From: Stictocephala bisonia
Taxonomy: Eukaryota; Arthropoda; Insecta; Hemiptera; Membracidae
Reading direction: 5' to 3'
DNA length: 64,000 nucleotides
Assembly: GCA_035578905.1 (NCBI GenBank)
Contig: JAQJVL010002522.1
Span: 30,216 to 94,215 of the forward strand
The notes below the pieces were generated by a model, which saw only the letters and a program-made list of their open reading frames with translations, was not told the origin of the DNA and ran no database searches. Below, in pieces: positions 23,141 through 34,645 of the stretch (position 1 is the first letter of the stretch; every line of letters starts with the position of its first letter). Position numbers and translations under genes: made by a program.

Positions 23141-24039
23141 GCACAAACTAAGTTTATAAAGAGTCTATTAGATAATTTTAAAGGTTTTTTAATGTTTAGA
23201 ACAAATATCATTGTTATGACACTGAATTTTAATGCTTTTAGGGAATTATAACATATTTTGTACAAAAATAACCCTATTTATTGACATTTTAACTAAATTT
23301 TAAGGGGTTTGGAGAGTACTATGATGGTATTTCTTCCTTGATTTGAAACATTTTTCAACACATTTTTTATGTAAAATGACTCTTTTTCTGAAATTTGTAT
23401 GTATCTTTGATTTTTTTCTTACTTTTGGATGGAATTTACTCTTTTTATATAAAGTTTTACCATATCGTACTAAGATCACTTCCTGATTCTGTACTATACC
23501 ATGATCTTTCTCGCAGATTTTATTAATGTTTTTGATTTAACCAGTTTTTTTCACGGTGAGTATTTAATTCCTCACTACCCTCAAGTAAGCTGAAGGCAAA
23601 ACTGAAGGGCATTGCCCAATTCCCATGGGACGCGCCCGATAGAGGACTGGTATCCCCCACGGGTATTTTAATGTAATGAGCCCCAACCTCGCTCACTACG
23701 ATGGTAGCCAACCAACAAAATGCTACCTCTCAGTATTATTTAGTTATTGTTTTTTTATAATTTTTGTATTTATTTTTTGTATTTTTGGGTCCCTCTGTAA
23801 GTAAAGACATCACTTTACTTAGAGAAGCCTTTCAATGTGACGTATAGACTTACAAAGGGGTTTTTATTTATAAATTTGTTTTTATTATTTTTGATACTGT
23901 TTTTTATAGTAGGTTTTTGTGTTTTTTTTCTCTTTTTTTGTAGGTTACTCTCCCTCACACACGGGACCTACGGATACTGTCCAGCCATAGAGTGTAACAT
24001 TCAATCATACACGTACCTTACGAGGGCCCGGACTGCGAC
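23141..24039. other. low-complexity noncoding part of right arm
   Basis: Mirror of 19034-19930, including the weak TTG-initiated 62-codon ORF (23523-23711, minus). The longer + strand ORF at 23837-24181 is antisense to exon 2 of the small gene and is not called. Confidence 0.3.
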
Positions 24040-24450
24040 TCAAGGTCTTACGGAGATTAATCCAGCCCCAAGCTGCAGGACTGATTCAGGTCTTATGCGT
24101 TTTACGGCTGCCTTGGAAAACAGTCGGGCTTTTTTTATTGAATTTGGGCCGCCCTCACCTCGATGGTACGGTATTCTATAGAAATTCACACAGAGCTGAA
24201 GATATCCGTTAATAAATTGTAGTTATGTAAACTCACAAAAGTGTCAATATTATAACAGAATTTACTTTACAGATTGTTTTTAAAGGTTGACGGTAAAAGA
24301 GTTTACTCAAAACTAACTTAACATTACTTACCTGGCGTAGGAGTTACCGTAATCAAGAAGAAGGTTCGCCCAGTACGGTGTCTGCACTACGGTTGGATTG
24401 AGCCCATCCAATGCCGTAAATTGGGTTTCTACGGACATGTTAGTAACCAT
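24040..24450 (-). CDS. probable two-exon small protein of the element, right copy
   Basis: Mirror of the left-arm gene: exon 1 24450-24332, intron 24331-24176, exon 2 24175-24040, with the same donor, acceptor and stop. No disabling change is seen relative to the left copy. Function is uncertain, as for the left copy; it may be a small basic virion-type protein. Confidence 0.4.
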
Positions 24451-24870
24451 GGGTTACAATCTCATTCCATCGCTTTTTTTAGTAGTTGGAAGTATATAAT
24501 CTTTATATTAAAGCAAGTTGATATTTCGCCTTTGTGACACAAGCGATAAGATTGATGTGGTGAGCCACATCCTGTAACAGTGTGTAAAAGTATTACTCGT
24601 AGACTTTGCATGTACATTGAAACTGCTAAAGGACCCGGTTATTTACAAATATTACAAATTTACGGATAAGTTATGTACAAATCCTCATATATACAAAGAA
24701 ACTGTCCAATATTTTTAGAAAGGTTCCGATTTAGTGGGATTGGCGCCATTAGTGCAAGTTGAACAGGATGTGGGAAAGGAAGGAGTGGTGGGGGAAGGGA
24801 GTGGCGGTATTCAGTTATGGAGAGGATATATTGAGGAACGTTGTGTTTATTTTGTAAGGTACGTTTTTAC

Positions 24871-27800
24871 TCAAGTTTTAATTCTTTTAGTTACGTAATC
24901 ATGGTCGTGTTCTAAAGCTCGTTTTTTGTTAATTAAATAGTGTCCGTAGGCTAAAGTATCTATGCCATTTTCCAAAATGTATCTTTTATCGTCAAAGGGA
25001 GATAGTGATAATTTTGAAATGTGTTGCGTGTAAATGTTATGTTTGTCACTGCGGATATTTAGAGCTGATGTTGTTTTTAACGAATGTTTAAGCAAGCAGT
25101 TTTTGTACATTTCATGTTTTAGTTGTTTTTTTATCGCTACTCGGGGGACGCCTTTAGCCACCTTCTTTTCCTCTAGATCTGAATTTAGAATAGAGTAGCA
25201 TTTCGCTCTCAAGCCAATTATTTCCCTAGCTGGATTTGAATTTAACTCGTCTTTAAATTTTCCTAACACTTTTTTGTTTTCTACACTATAACATGGGTGG
25301 CTGGGTGGGTAGTCTGATGTGTCGAAAAGATGAAGTTCGTTTTTAATGTCAGCGTAAACGTCTGGTGTGTAAACATTGTAAAATAATGAATCGGTATCGG
25401 TCATGCAAAGCTTTATATTCTTCCCGTACTTTGCAATTGCCCAGTTGTAATGAAAATTGTACATTATTAATTTCGAAATTTCTAAAACTGTAAATCCAAC
25501 ATAAATGGGTCTGTTTAAGAAGATGGTTTGTTTTTTTAAAGCCAATCCCGCGATATCTTTATTGTAAGCAAAGAAAGTCTTGAGTCTGGGACTAGCTGTC
25601 CATTTTACCAATTGTTTCTCGTTATTTACAAGTTTAAAATCAATACGTGACCTAACATTTTCCAAAGATTTACCATATGTGGCGTTGTTCATTAACTTAA
25701 AAAAATCTTTTTCGAAATTGTTTTTAGCTTCTTTTCTTTTTTCTGTGTTAAAGTTAATAAATGGGGCTAACCAGGCAGACTGTTTAAAGCTAAGAACTCT
25801 GTGGATTTTAGTCAGTACAAGTCCCAGTTGTAAGTATAGTTTTAGAGTCCTGTAGTGTACAACGTATTTTGTTTTGTCACATAGAGTAGTCAGTAGTTTT
25901 TCAGTCTTGGGAGGTTTATAGTCGAGTTCGTCTAGCAAGTCCCTACAGTATGTCGATAGCATGTCGTATGTCACCACTTTTCGTTCGGGGGCCAGTGGAA
26001 AGTCAGAATGTAAGTCGTGTAAATGGTCTGGGTAGTGTAAGTCAACCTCTAAAATGTAACCAATGTCAGAGTCGTCGGGTACGTTTGTAATGTCAATGTC
26101 CTGTGGGTCGATCCACTTAAAATCAGACTCTGGGAGTCTATCTGACATACTGGTTCCGTATAAATTGTTACAATCGAGGTAAAGTAAGTAATTGGTTGGT
26201 TTTGTGTTGTCAAAGTCGGGTAAGTAGGGATTGTTGGCCTGGGCGTGCCGGTTAGGTATCATGGAGACACCGCCCCGGATCCCAGACTCAACAAACAAGT
26301 GTTGGTCTATGTCAGTAAGTAGTTCAAGACGTACGTCTGTCATTTTGAGCATGGAATTCCATGCCAGTCCGGGGGCAGAGTAGACGTTACAGGGGTCAAT
26401 CCCGTAGTAAGTCATACTTGTCGTCCTAAAATTTTCAAACACATCGGCAAGTAATAACACGTCTGTGAGTAAGTAAAGGTCGTGGTACTGTTTCATTGAA
26501 GTCATGTCAAAAGTATTCCACACAGTCTGTGCGTGTGTGTAGTCTTCGTCGGATATAGGTGTTTTGGTCAGGTCGTTGTAGAACGCCTCCTTGGGAGGTA
26601 GTTCAGTATCATTAAATTTTGATTGATTGGTCATGTAAGTGTAGGGAAAGACGCCTTTTCGTAAGAGTAAGTCTGTGTTGGACATACACTGCCCTAAAAT
26701 TTTAAATTTGGAAGCCCCGTCAGAAACTAGGTTGGACACGAGTGTGTCCAAAGAGGTGTTTAGGAACTGTAAAGAATCCAGGAAACGAAGTGACTCAAGG
26801 GTGACTGAAATGTACCGCTCACTAGTTGTAGCGATACATGACAGTTTTTCTTTTTTGAATTTGCCTAGCCCTTGGATCAAGTGGTGGCAGTCATAACCTC
26901 TGAGGTTATGGAAAAAGACTGGAATGTGATCGGGAACTTGGTAGTTTAAGTTACATGAATTGTGGGCGGGTCCCAAGAACTCACCCGTTAAATGATTATG
27001 GTTGGCCACTTTGTCTCCGTCTAAAGGTTTTTGACAAAGGTGACAGGTGGTAGCATTTTTGAAAACAATTTTGTCTTGTGGAGACATATTAATAGGAATA
27101 TTCTTTTTAATAATTGGTAAGAGCTCTTTAGACTCCTCAATCAAACAATTTAGAAAAGTATCTACAACGTCGGGACCACTATAGACTTTGGGTTGTTTTA
27201 CTGGTTTGCCATCACTGTCAATGATTACATAGCAAAAGCCAGAGGGGATGTGGTGGGCAGTGTTTGTAGTGTGTGAAGTGGTAGGGTCGTTCAGTGCTGT
27301 GTCGATCGGAACAACAAAGGACTCGAAGTCACAGTAAATGGTAAATGGGACTTTGTGAGTAAGTGTGTAGTTTTTAAAATACATAAGTTTTTCGTCTTCA
27401 GTAGGAAGTCTGGTCTTTTGTGCACCGTGTGGTGAACACAAAGGTAAGTGGTTAGTAAGTCGTAGTTGGGAGGAAAATCTGTGTAGGCAGTAGTCACAGT
27501 AGAACCTAACACCGTCGTGTTTAGTCAAGTGGGTTAAAAGTCGGGACATGTTGGTAATCAGACAGTAGTGGGAGGTGGTGTCAGTAGTCAGTAGTAACAA
27601 GTTTACATGGTGAGCTCTAAATTTTTCTTTGGTTATTCTTAGGGGGTAAATTTCATCGTTTTCAAATCCAAATACATTTACAGATAAAGCGGGGTTCAAT
27701 TTTTCAAATTTATCTAAATCGGTAATTTTGACAGGATAGCTAATCCCAGACATATTTATATTACATTCAAAGGATTTATAATAAGTTATTCGCCGATTTC

Positions 27801-28314
27801 GGTCAGGGTACAGATGGGCAAGTACAGAGTATAGGAAACATTTTTGATCGTCATTTTTAATATTTACAATTCCTTGTTTGGGGTTTGAGATTTTTTTGGG
27901 GGTGGGTATGAAAGAAGAGGCGTACAAAGGTTGAAATTTAACAATAAACAGATCGAGTCGTAAAACATTTTCTATTACCCACCCACTACCTTGACTTACC
28001 CACTTAGCCACGCTTTCTAAAATTTTGTCTGTAGCCTCGGAATACTGAATATCTAGAGAATCGGAAGGTAACAAAGGACGAGTTTTGCCGTGAAAGAATG
28101 GAGTAGTTGAGATTTCCTCGTTATTAACAATTTTGGAAAATTTAATTTGAACGGAAATATACCATTTAACTCCCCCGAGCCTGTTTAGGTGGTTATTTAT
28201 TTCGGACGAAATTTTATTTTTATGTTCAGTTAGAACGGTAAGGAGGTCAGTTCCTGTGGTATCAAACCGGCGGGAAATTGTGACAAGGTTGTGGTTTATG
28301 GCGTAGGATTCCAT
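24871..28314 (-). CDS. polB: protein-primed-type family B DNA polymerase, right copy
   Basis: 1147 residues, intact, in opposite orientation to the left copy. All catalytic motifs are identical: ExoI DFE 329-331, ExoII N470...YD475, ExoIII Y614...D618, PolA D714, PolB K873...YG881, PolC DTDS 973-976, KxY 1038-1040 and the HNH-like zinc pattern 424-454. The only residue difference seen is Met256 in place of Leu256. The two genes converge towards the apex, about 6.7 kb apart. Near-identity of two intact copies implies recent formation of the dimer or ongoing homogenisation between arms. Confidence 0.96.
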   Translation of the reverse strand: MESYAINHNLVTISRRFDTTGTDLLTVLTEHKNKISSEINNHLNRLGGVKWYISVQIKFSKIVNNEEISTTPFFHGKTRPLLPSDSLDIQYSEATDKILESVAKWVSQGSGWVIENVLRLDLFIVKFQPLYASSFIPTPKKISNPKQGIVNIKNDDQKCFLYSVLAHLYPDRNRRITYYKSFECNINMSGISYPVKITDLDKFEKLNPALSVNVFGFENDEIYPLRITKEKFRAHHVNLLLLTTDTTSHYCLITNMSRLLTHLTKHDGVRFYCDYCLHRFSSQLRLTNHLPLCSPHGAQKTRLPTEDEKLMYFKNYTLTHKVPFTIYCDFESFVVPIDTALNDPTTSHTTNTAHHIPSGFCYVIIDSDGKPVKQPKVYSGPDVVDTFLNCLIEESKELLPIIKKNIPINMSPQDKIVFKNATTCHLCQKPLDGDKVANHNHLTGEFLGPAHNSCNLNYQVPDHIPVFFHNLRGYDCHHLIQGLGKFKKEKLSCIATTSERYISVTLESLRFLDSLQFLNTSLDTLVSNLVSDGASKFKILGQCMSNTDLLLRKGVFPYTYMTNQSKFNDTELPPKEAFYNDLTKTPISDEDYTHAQTVWNTFDMTSMKQYHDLYLLTDVLLLADVFENFRTTSMTYYGIDPCNVYSAPGLAWNSMLKMTDVRLELLTDIDQHLFVESGIRGGVSMIPNRHAQANNPYLPDFDNTKPTNYLLYLDCNNLYGTSMSDRLPESDFKWIDPQDIDITNVPDDSDIGYILEVDLHYPDHLHDLHSDFPLAPERKVVTYDMLSTYCRDLLDELDYKPPKTEKLLTTLCDKTKYVVHYRTLKLYLQLGLVLTKIHRVLSFKQSAWLAPFINFNTEKRKEAKNNFEKDFFKLMNNATYGKSLENVRSRIDFKLVNNEKQLVKWTASPRLKTFFAYNKDIAGLALKKQTIFLNRPIYVGFTVLEISKLIMYNFHYNWAIAKYGKNIKLCMTDTDSLFYNVYTPDVYADIKNELHLFDTSDYPPSHPCYSVENKKVLGKFKDELNSNPAREIIGLRAKCYSILNSDLEEKKVAKGVPRVAIKKQLKHEMYKNCLLKHSLKTTSALNIRSDKHNIYTQHISKLSLSPFDDKRYILENGIDTLAYGHYLINKKRALEHDHDYVTKRIKT

Positions 28315-30324
28315 ATTTGGTAATTAAATAAAATTAAATGATATTAATAGTAATTCAAATCGAATTAAAAGCTCAAAAACAAGGATATTCAAACTCTAGT
28401 CAATCAAATCAAACGCAAGGAATATTGATACTGTATACAAAACTTACTCTTGGTATATCACTTTCGAAATACCGTACAGAGAACGGTGTCCAAAATATAA
28501 ATTACAAGAATAAAGTTAAAGTATTTATGATGAGAATAATTGTATTTATTATTGAGTATTATTACTGATATCGATTGCAAGTAGGAGCAAAGTGAAGACA
28601 CGTCTGATCAGTACGAGCGCAAGAGCAGAAGTGAGAAAGAATGATTGTGTTGTTCAGTGAAGTAGGGATGGATGGGGGGAGGGGAGGGGAGGGGGAGGGT
28701 CAACCAATCAGAACGTAGCATTTGGATCACGCGCCTGTCCAGACTTGAAACTCTGATTACGTCATCCTGTGTAGTACTGTTTTAATAAATGTTCAGAAGG
28801 AATCATATACAATGTTAATTAAGTGTTCGATATTATTAAAAGAGATTGTGCAAATAAAAGACAACGTACGGGATGTAAAATATTGCTTGTGGTAATGGAA
28901 GTGGTTTCGATAAGAAAAGTGCGCGAGAACTATTGGACTGCCAGTGCACCGAGCAGAGGTAGTGGGATACGGTTTGTGAAATTGTAGTGAATTAGTCCTT
29001 GAGTGTCGCTATAGTACAAAGGAAGGAATTTTTGAGGAAAGGAAGTGAGGCTAGGTGTGCTAGTTTCGTTATGTAGGGGGACTGATAGGTTCTGGATAGG
29101 AACGTGGATAGGAAGTGAGGTAAAGGGGGGGAGTCCACAGAATTGATAATGAAAGTGACTGAAAATAAGTAATGTAACTTAGGTACCATGTACACGCATG
29201 CAAAGGTGGACGAAAATAGGAAATTGTTATAGTACATGATGATAGTTAATGAAAGAAAACATATTATACTAAGATGTGAAGCTTGTGACCAATAACGGAA
29301 GCGGATGTGGTAAAGCCCGGCCACCAGTAGACTTTGTAAGTACAGTTAAAGTAATTTAGGTTGGATAGTCCGGTAGGCATGAGGGCTCTAGGGTAAGAGT
29401 GTTCAGCTAGTGTGTTAAGTTTAGAGGATGTCGGGTGTGTTTGATATGAAGGTATCCATACGAATTTAACCGGAAGTAGATGGGAGGGGGTAGAAGGACC
29501 CTAAAGTTAACAATGTATTAAATAAAAATAAAAAATAAGTAAATAATTAATATAAATAATAGCTGTCCCTTAATTTTTAAATAAAACGTGTATTGCGGGT
29601 TGCCTAGAGTGTTAAGTATGTACCCAACTGTGATTAGATATTTTTAACGGAAGTATGTAGGTAACAATGTTTGTTAAAGGAAGCCGCAGATGAGTGGGAG
29701 TACCCGAACTTAAGAGCGCATGTTATATAAGAAAGCTAGGTTAACAGTGTATTTATTAAAAATTCAGAACAATTAAATTCAAAATTCATTTAAATAGGTA
29801 GGCTAACAGTGCGTGTGAGAAAGATTACTTGTAAAGTAGGGAGGGAGGGAGGCAACCAATCAGAGCGTAGCATTTGGGTCACACGCCTGTCCAGACATGA
29901 AAACCAGTCTGACGCCCGGAGTCCTATACCCGAGTTTCGCAGCCGCTGTATGAGTGGTGACGTAACGCGCTTGTCCACCGAGCACAAGTCCCCGCACATG
30001 CGCGCCAGACCAGCAGCCGACGTGTATATCGTAGACTAAGAGCGTACGAAGGTAGCCGACAGTCGCCGGAAGTACCCGAAAGCATTTTATATAGTATAAG
30101 GTGGGAAAGGCCGCCATCTTGGAAAAAGTGCTTGTTATATAGTATGATGTGGGAATTTGGAGGGAAATTTAGGAATTTGAGGGAAATTTAGGGAGGGAAT
30201 TTTCCCACGGGGGTTGGTAGGACTGGGTCACGTGACCCGAAGATGCCCGAAGGTGGTCGCCATCTTGAATCCGAGAGCCGAAGATGCCCGAAGGTGAGCC
30301 CAGAACTGTCCCTTTATGTCTACT
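28315..30324. other. outer noncoding part of right arm (terminal region)
   Basis: Mirror of 12748-14758, carrying the duplicated CCAAT/CRE module, TATATAA-type sites, YY1-like AAGATGGCG sites, the CACGTG palindrome and the TTCGGGCATCTTCGG repeats (here in complement). The small ORFs in this region are mirrored in both arms and have no recognisable content. Confidence 0.7.
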
Positions 30325-30330
30325 TTCGTA
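30325..30330. repeat. right 6-bp target-site duplication
   Basis: TTCGTA directly after the GTCTACT terminus, matching 12742-12747. Confidence 0.85.
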
Positions 30331-32410
30331 AATATGTTTAATATTTTAGCTATCATAAATAAAATGATAAGTTAAAAACAAATATAAGGTAAAAATATGT
30401 CTGGTGAGGGGGGGAGGAGTTTCTCGTTGGTTTATTCAAACGCAAATGCTGGTTGAAAGGCATTTGCTTCTCAAAAACGTAGAAATTGGCGTGGTTCGTG
30501 TCTGAAGGTATACAATGGATATTCGCTTGAGTGGTGAAGACACCATCGTTTTGTACATCCTTTACACGAAACCGAACTAAGACGGTTCGTTGTCTCTTGT
30601 ATTTTCCTTAATACAAAGCTTCTGAACGTTAAATAACAAATCTTAGCATCCAGAAAATTGCACATTTCAGTTTTATTTTTTAATTGTAGTACTATTAATT
30701 CAACTGAATATAATATGATATTATTTGAAATTAAGAAGTTTCTTCGTATATGCATTTATACGTAAGTGAAATAATTCTTTTTGTAGGACTAATTTCTCAT
30801 TTCGGTTCTGCAATTTCAAGCGCTGTAGTCATTTAAAAATATTTTATCTACCAGATCTAATATGTTAGAGTTAGGTTTGAATTTAAACTTGTTAACCCTA
30901 TATAACTAACTAAGCTCTTTTTTATTTGCATATACATCATTATATTTTTTTAATTTGTTTAAGCTGTTTCACAAACAGTCATGTTCATCATGGTCAGATT
31001 GTAATTCTTTTTTTAGCTTTTGTGTAATTTTGTGTATCATTTAATATTATGTACAATGTACTGTATTATGTATGTAAAAAGAGAAAAAAATATCATTATT
31101 ATTAAAATAACTATGTTACCGACCAACTAAATGTTACAAAGTTTATATACATAATGCGGTTATCTTTAATCAGGCCCTATTTGACACTAACGCAATATGG
31201 AAAATTAGATAAAAGCACAGCAATTAAACTGTATCATTACAATAACATAAGGAAATACAATACAATAAATAATATAGAACTATAAAATAGGTTACAGATA
31301 AGTTATTAAGTGCATGTTTGGAAATGGTGGCGCAGTGCTGTAACCCAGCTGCTTGGGGAAAAGTGTTGTGGAGATTGTAGGCGATAGGTTCTATGCTCAG
31401 TCCTCTTGTTAACCAACATGGCGTCCGCTTAATGGTTGCCTTCGTCGTAAACATTACTTGAGAAAACTTGTCCATTTTTTGTGGTAGTCAAGGTTCAGAT
31501 GTTGTTTAGGTAAGAGAACTGATTGTCCGGATTGTCAGTTACCTGAAAATCAGAAAATACTACGTGGTTCGGATTCCACGTAAATCTGTAGGTTTCTTAG
31601 TTTCCCAGGCTACTTGGCTATTAATAAATAGTACTTCTTAACAACAGTCGTCTTTCATTAGTAACACTGACTACATTCGTTCATCTACACTAATCACACC
31701 CATTCGCCCATCATATTCGCCCATATCTCTTCGATCAGTGTATTGCTAATAAACAATGCTTAATCCGTTTAAAAGGCAATAATTGGGCTTCAAGTCTCTT
31801 AGCTACCATAATGTGTACTTACCACAAAATAGCGCTGATGACTGCACTCTCATTCAAAGCGTGAAGTACTTCGCCCACATAGTACTTAGAGAATAGGTTC
31901 GAAGGAATCTATTGCGACCAAGGACCCATTGTTACAGACGATCTGATTGTTAAATAATTTATAAGAATAAAAATACTTTAAGACACTGGTAATATACTTA
32001 AAAAGGAATCAACTATTCATCGACTATAATCTAATTTATAATGTTTAGGGGAAATATATGATTATACATTTTTAGAGACCCAAATCGATATTACCAATAC
32101 TAAGAATTAAAAAAAAATGGTACAGCTCAAATGTATATACTCCAACAACTGTTAAGAATCTACCATTGGAGTATATTATTACATTTAAATCGACAATAAT
32201 TAATTATATATTGTATTATTTACTTGTATTTGGAATAATTAATCATCATTAACTAAAAACAACAATATTCAGACCAATTATATTTCATGCATCGTTTTTA
32301 TATGATTGTGCAATACCTAATCAATTTGATAACTAGTTTAAATTTTTTAGCAAGTTAATTTGCAAATAAATAATGATTACATAACTGTTTAAGGTAAAAT
32401 ATTAATGTTT

Positions 32411-32718
32411 TATAGGTTAATTACCTTCAATCTGCCAGTGTTTCTAAAAATCCATTTGGATTACACGTTTCAGCTTTTTATTCCATCATCATATTCTTAA
32501 GAAATTAAAACAATGTTCTATTTTTGTTCTTGATGGTCTTGACAATTTTTTTTAAAAATAAGACTGAAAATCAAAGAAGTTTTTTAAAATTTTGACAAGA
32601 CCATCAAGAATAAAATTAGAAAAATCTTTTAAGGATCTGATGACGGCTCAAAAAGCCGGAACGCGTAATCCAAGAGGATTTACAGAATTACTGACAGATT
32701 GAAGGTAATTAACCTATA
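32411..32718 (+). repeat. 308-bp foldback with hammerhead-like core (family 2), copy 1
   Basis: Termini TATAGGTTAATTACCTTCAA and its complement form inverted ends. A second inverted pair (CTTGATGGTCTTG / CAAGACCATCAAG) lies inside. The hammerhead-like motif near the right end (32633-32671) has GGA in place of GAA in its core, so this copy should be inactive. A decayed mirror of the motif lies near the left end. Confidence 0.75.
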
Positions 32719-33639
32719 ATATATTAATGAAAAATGATTCCAAAAAACAACACCAAAATGACAAATATTAATGATCAGATTTGTTTGAAAGTAGCTTTAC
32801 TTTCAGTAAAATTAAAGTATCCAAATTAAAATGTTTGTTCATAAAAAATAGTGATACATTTAATTATTTAAAATATAAAGATTTTTTTTTTTTTTGTAAC
32901 TACAAAAAATTATGAACTTTTAATAATTGTCAACAAAGATGATATTAGTACAGTTATAAAATATTTAATACTTTGAGAGTTTTATGTTTGCTGAGAATGT
33001 TATCGTGTTTTCAGTTACCAAATTAATCACATACCGTACAAAAGAATAATTTAATAATACGGAAATTATTTTCTAATATTGTCTCTATTTTAATTACGTC
33101 ATTTTGCATAACCAGTAACTTGATTATCTTGTCAATAACAATTCCATTTTAGCACCACCCTTTAAGTGTCAGCATAGTAAATTCAATCACTCAATTTTAA
33201 CTTTCGCTAGATATTTCTCGTAAACTTCACATTAATTTTCTATGTTGAAGGTAGAGCTGTATTGGTTTTTTTGAATATAATTGTTAAAAATAACACAATT
33301 TAAACCAATAAAAACTATATTTATTTTACTAATAAAGTTTTTATCCGTTTAATTTGTTATTATTATTAATTTGTAACAATTATACACATTCATTGTTTCT
33401 GTATGTTTGTGGTCTGTTTACTTTTCTAAAGTTACATAGCAAACTTAAAAGTTACTTACTTAATACAGTTCACTTACATAATTAACAAGAAAAGAACGCT
33501 TCATACATAAAAAAAAACTATCTTGACATTGAAACGCATGTTAAGATACCATTAAGTATTAGTTGTTTGGAGCCTATCATCATATTATCGTATTGTTCAA
33601 AACTCCTGGAATGATAACTTTAATGTTAATACTTATACA

Positions 33640-33840
33640 AGAAACTAGCTTCTCATGACTAAATAATACAACATTTTGGGATATATTTTGATTTGATATT
33701 AAAAATCATTTTCGAACCCTTCTTCAAAAATCAACAAATTTGAAGAAGGTATTGAACATTATTTTTGAAATTACGTTGAAATACATCGAAGAAAGTTGTA
33801 TTGTTTAGTGTTGAGAAGCTAATTTAATTTTAATGCTTAC
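33640..33840. repeat. foldback repeat, copy 1
   Basis: Inverted arms containing AGCTTCTCAT / ATGAGAAGCT surround an inner inverted pair (CTTCTTCAAA / TTTGAAGAAGG). Counterpart in unit 2 at 40279-40490. The left arm here is partly rearranged. Confidence 0.6.
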
Positions 33841-34379
33841 AATTATCAACATCACAAAGAATGACATATCGTAATGAACTTTCTTGTATGTTGACATCGT
33901 AACAATTATAAGATATTAAAAGTTTATATATCTATAAAAGTACTTATAAAAAGTGTTATAGTTACACTTTTACATAAAACAATAATAATAACTAGGATAC
34001 TTGGAGTTTGTAGTACGGTGAAATGTAGTTAAACGCATAAAATAATTCTACAACAAAATATAATTTTCACGTTTAATTATAACGGTTTTTTATGCTCGTT
34101 GTGAAAGATACGACAAAAAGATACACGCAGTTATAACAAATCAAATGTTTTTATTAAGATTAGGTTAACTTTAGTAAAAATTTTTAATTTTAAATAAATA
34201 TTATTTTTTTCATCACTATTTATTTTATTACTTCATACACATATTTATCACGCTGTATTATTTCCTGAATAGTTTAATAAATAATCAGTTATGTACATTG
34301 ATTCTTGTCCTTTTTAATGTTTGCGGTAACTGATTACAATACAAATATTAGTGTTTTAATTGGCATAATACGTGTTGGT

Positions 34380-34645
34380 ACATATACAATACAAGTAAAC
34401 GTCACACAATACACATTTTTATAATATAAGCACAAAATGCACAAATATATTACAATACAAGTACAAAATGCACAAATACTATGGTGATCGATTTCGGTGG
34501 ACCACACTCACCTTCCTCAGATCAGAGGGATTCACAAAAGATTCTCGTAATATTTGTGCATTTTGAACTTGTATTGTAATATATTTGTGCATTTTGTGCT
34601 TATATAGTAATAAATTTGTGTTGTGGGACGTTTACTTGTACTGAA
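34380..34645 (-). repeat. foldback with hammerhead-like apex (family 3), copy in unit 1
   Basis: Inverted arms are built of 31-bp repeats (GCACAAAATGCACAAATAT and complement) around the apex. The minus-strand hammerhead-like motif at 34482-34524 has a mismatch in stem I (TGAT opposite ACCA), so it is probably weak. Confidence 0.7.

Larger units (their letters stand above)
12748..30324. mobile_element. palindromic Polinton-like PolB element, 17,577 bp
   Basis: The whole element is one inverted repeat: arms 12748-21471 and 21604-30324 around a 132-bp apex. It starts AGTAGAC and ends GTCTACT and is flanked by TTCGTA on both sides. The 6-bp duplication and AG.../...CT ends are those of Polintons, and each arm carries a Polinton-family PolB. 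No integrase, protease, packaging ATPase or major capsid gene is seen, so integration would need help in trans. At least four base differences inside the PolB ORFs and a few small indels separate the arms. Only the element is mirrored and the flanks differ, which argues against a read-through assembly artefact. The organisation resembles an inverted dimer of an 8.7 kb replicon. Confidence 0.85.
21604..30324 (-). repeat. right arm of the giant inverted repeat
   Basis: Mirror of the left arm, 8721 bp against 8724 bp, with only scattered single-base differences and tiny indels. For example, residue 256 of PolB is Met here and Leu in the left copy, and the codons near 15896 differ silently. Confidence 0.95.

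Noticed and set aside
23837..24181. 114-codon + strand ORF with a hydrophobic start (membrane-like)
   Set aside because: Antisense to the small spliced gene. The hydrophobic part comes from a T-rich run and the start is not ATG.
12748..30324. The giant palindrome as a missing-adapter or chimeric-read assembly artefact
   Set aside because: An artefact would mirror the flanks too. Here mirroring stops exactly at both termini, a 6-bp duplication brackets them, flanks match the two sides of an interrupted repeat, and the apex is asymmetric. Long-read confirmation would still help.
32429..32490. Minus-strand hammerhead in the left end of the family-2 foldback
   Set aside because: GAAACGTGTAATCC and TGATGA are present, but the first core box and the stem I partner are lost; called a decayed mirror only.
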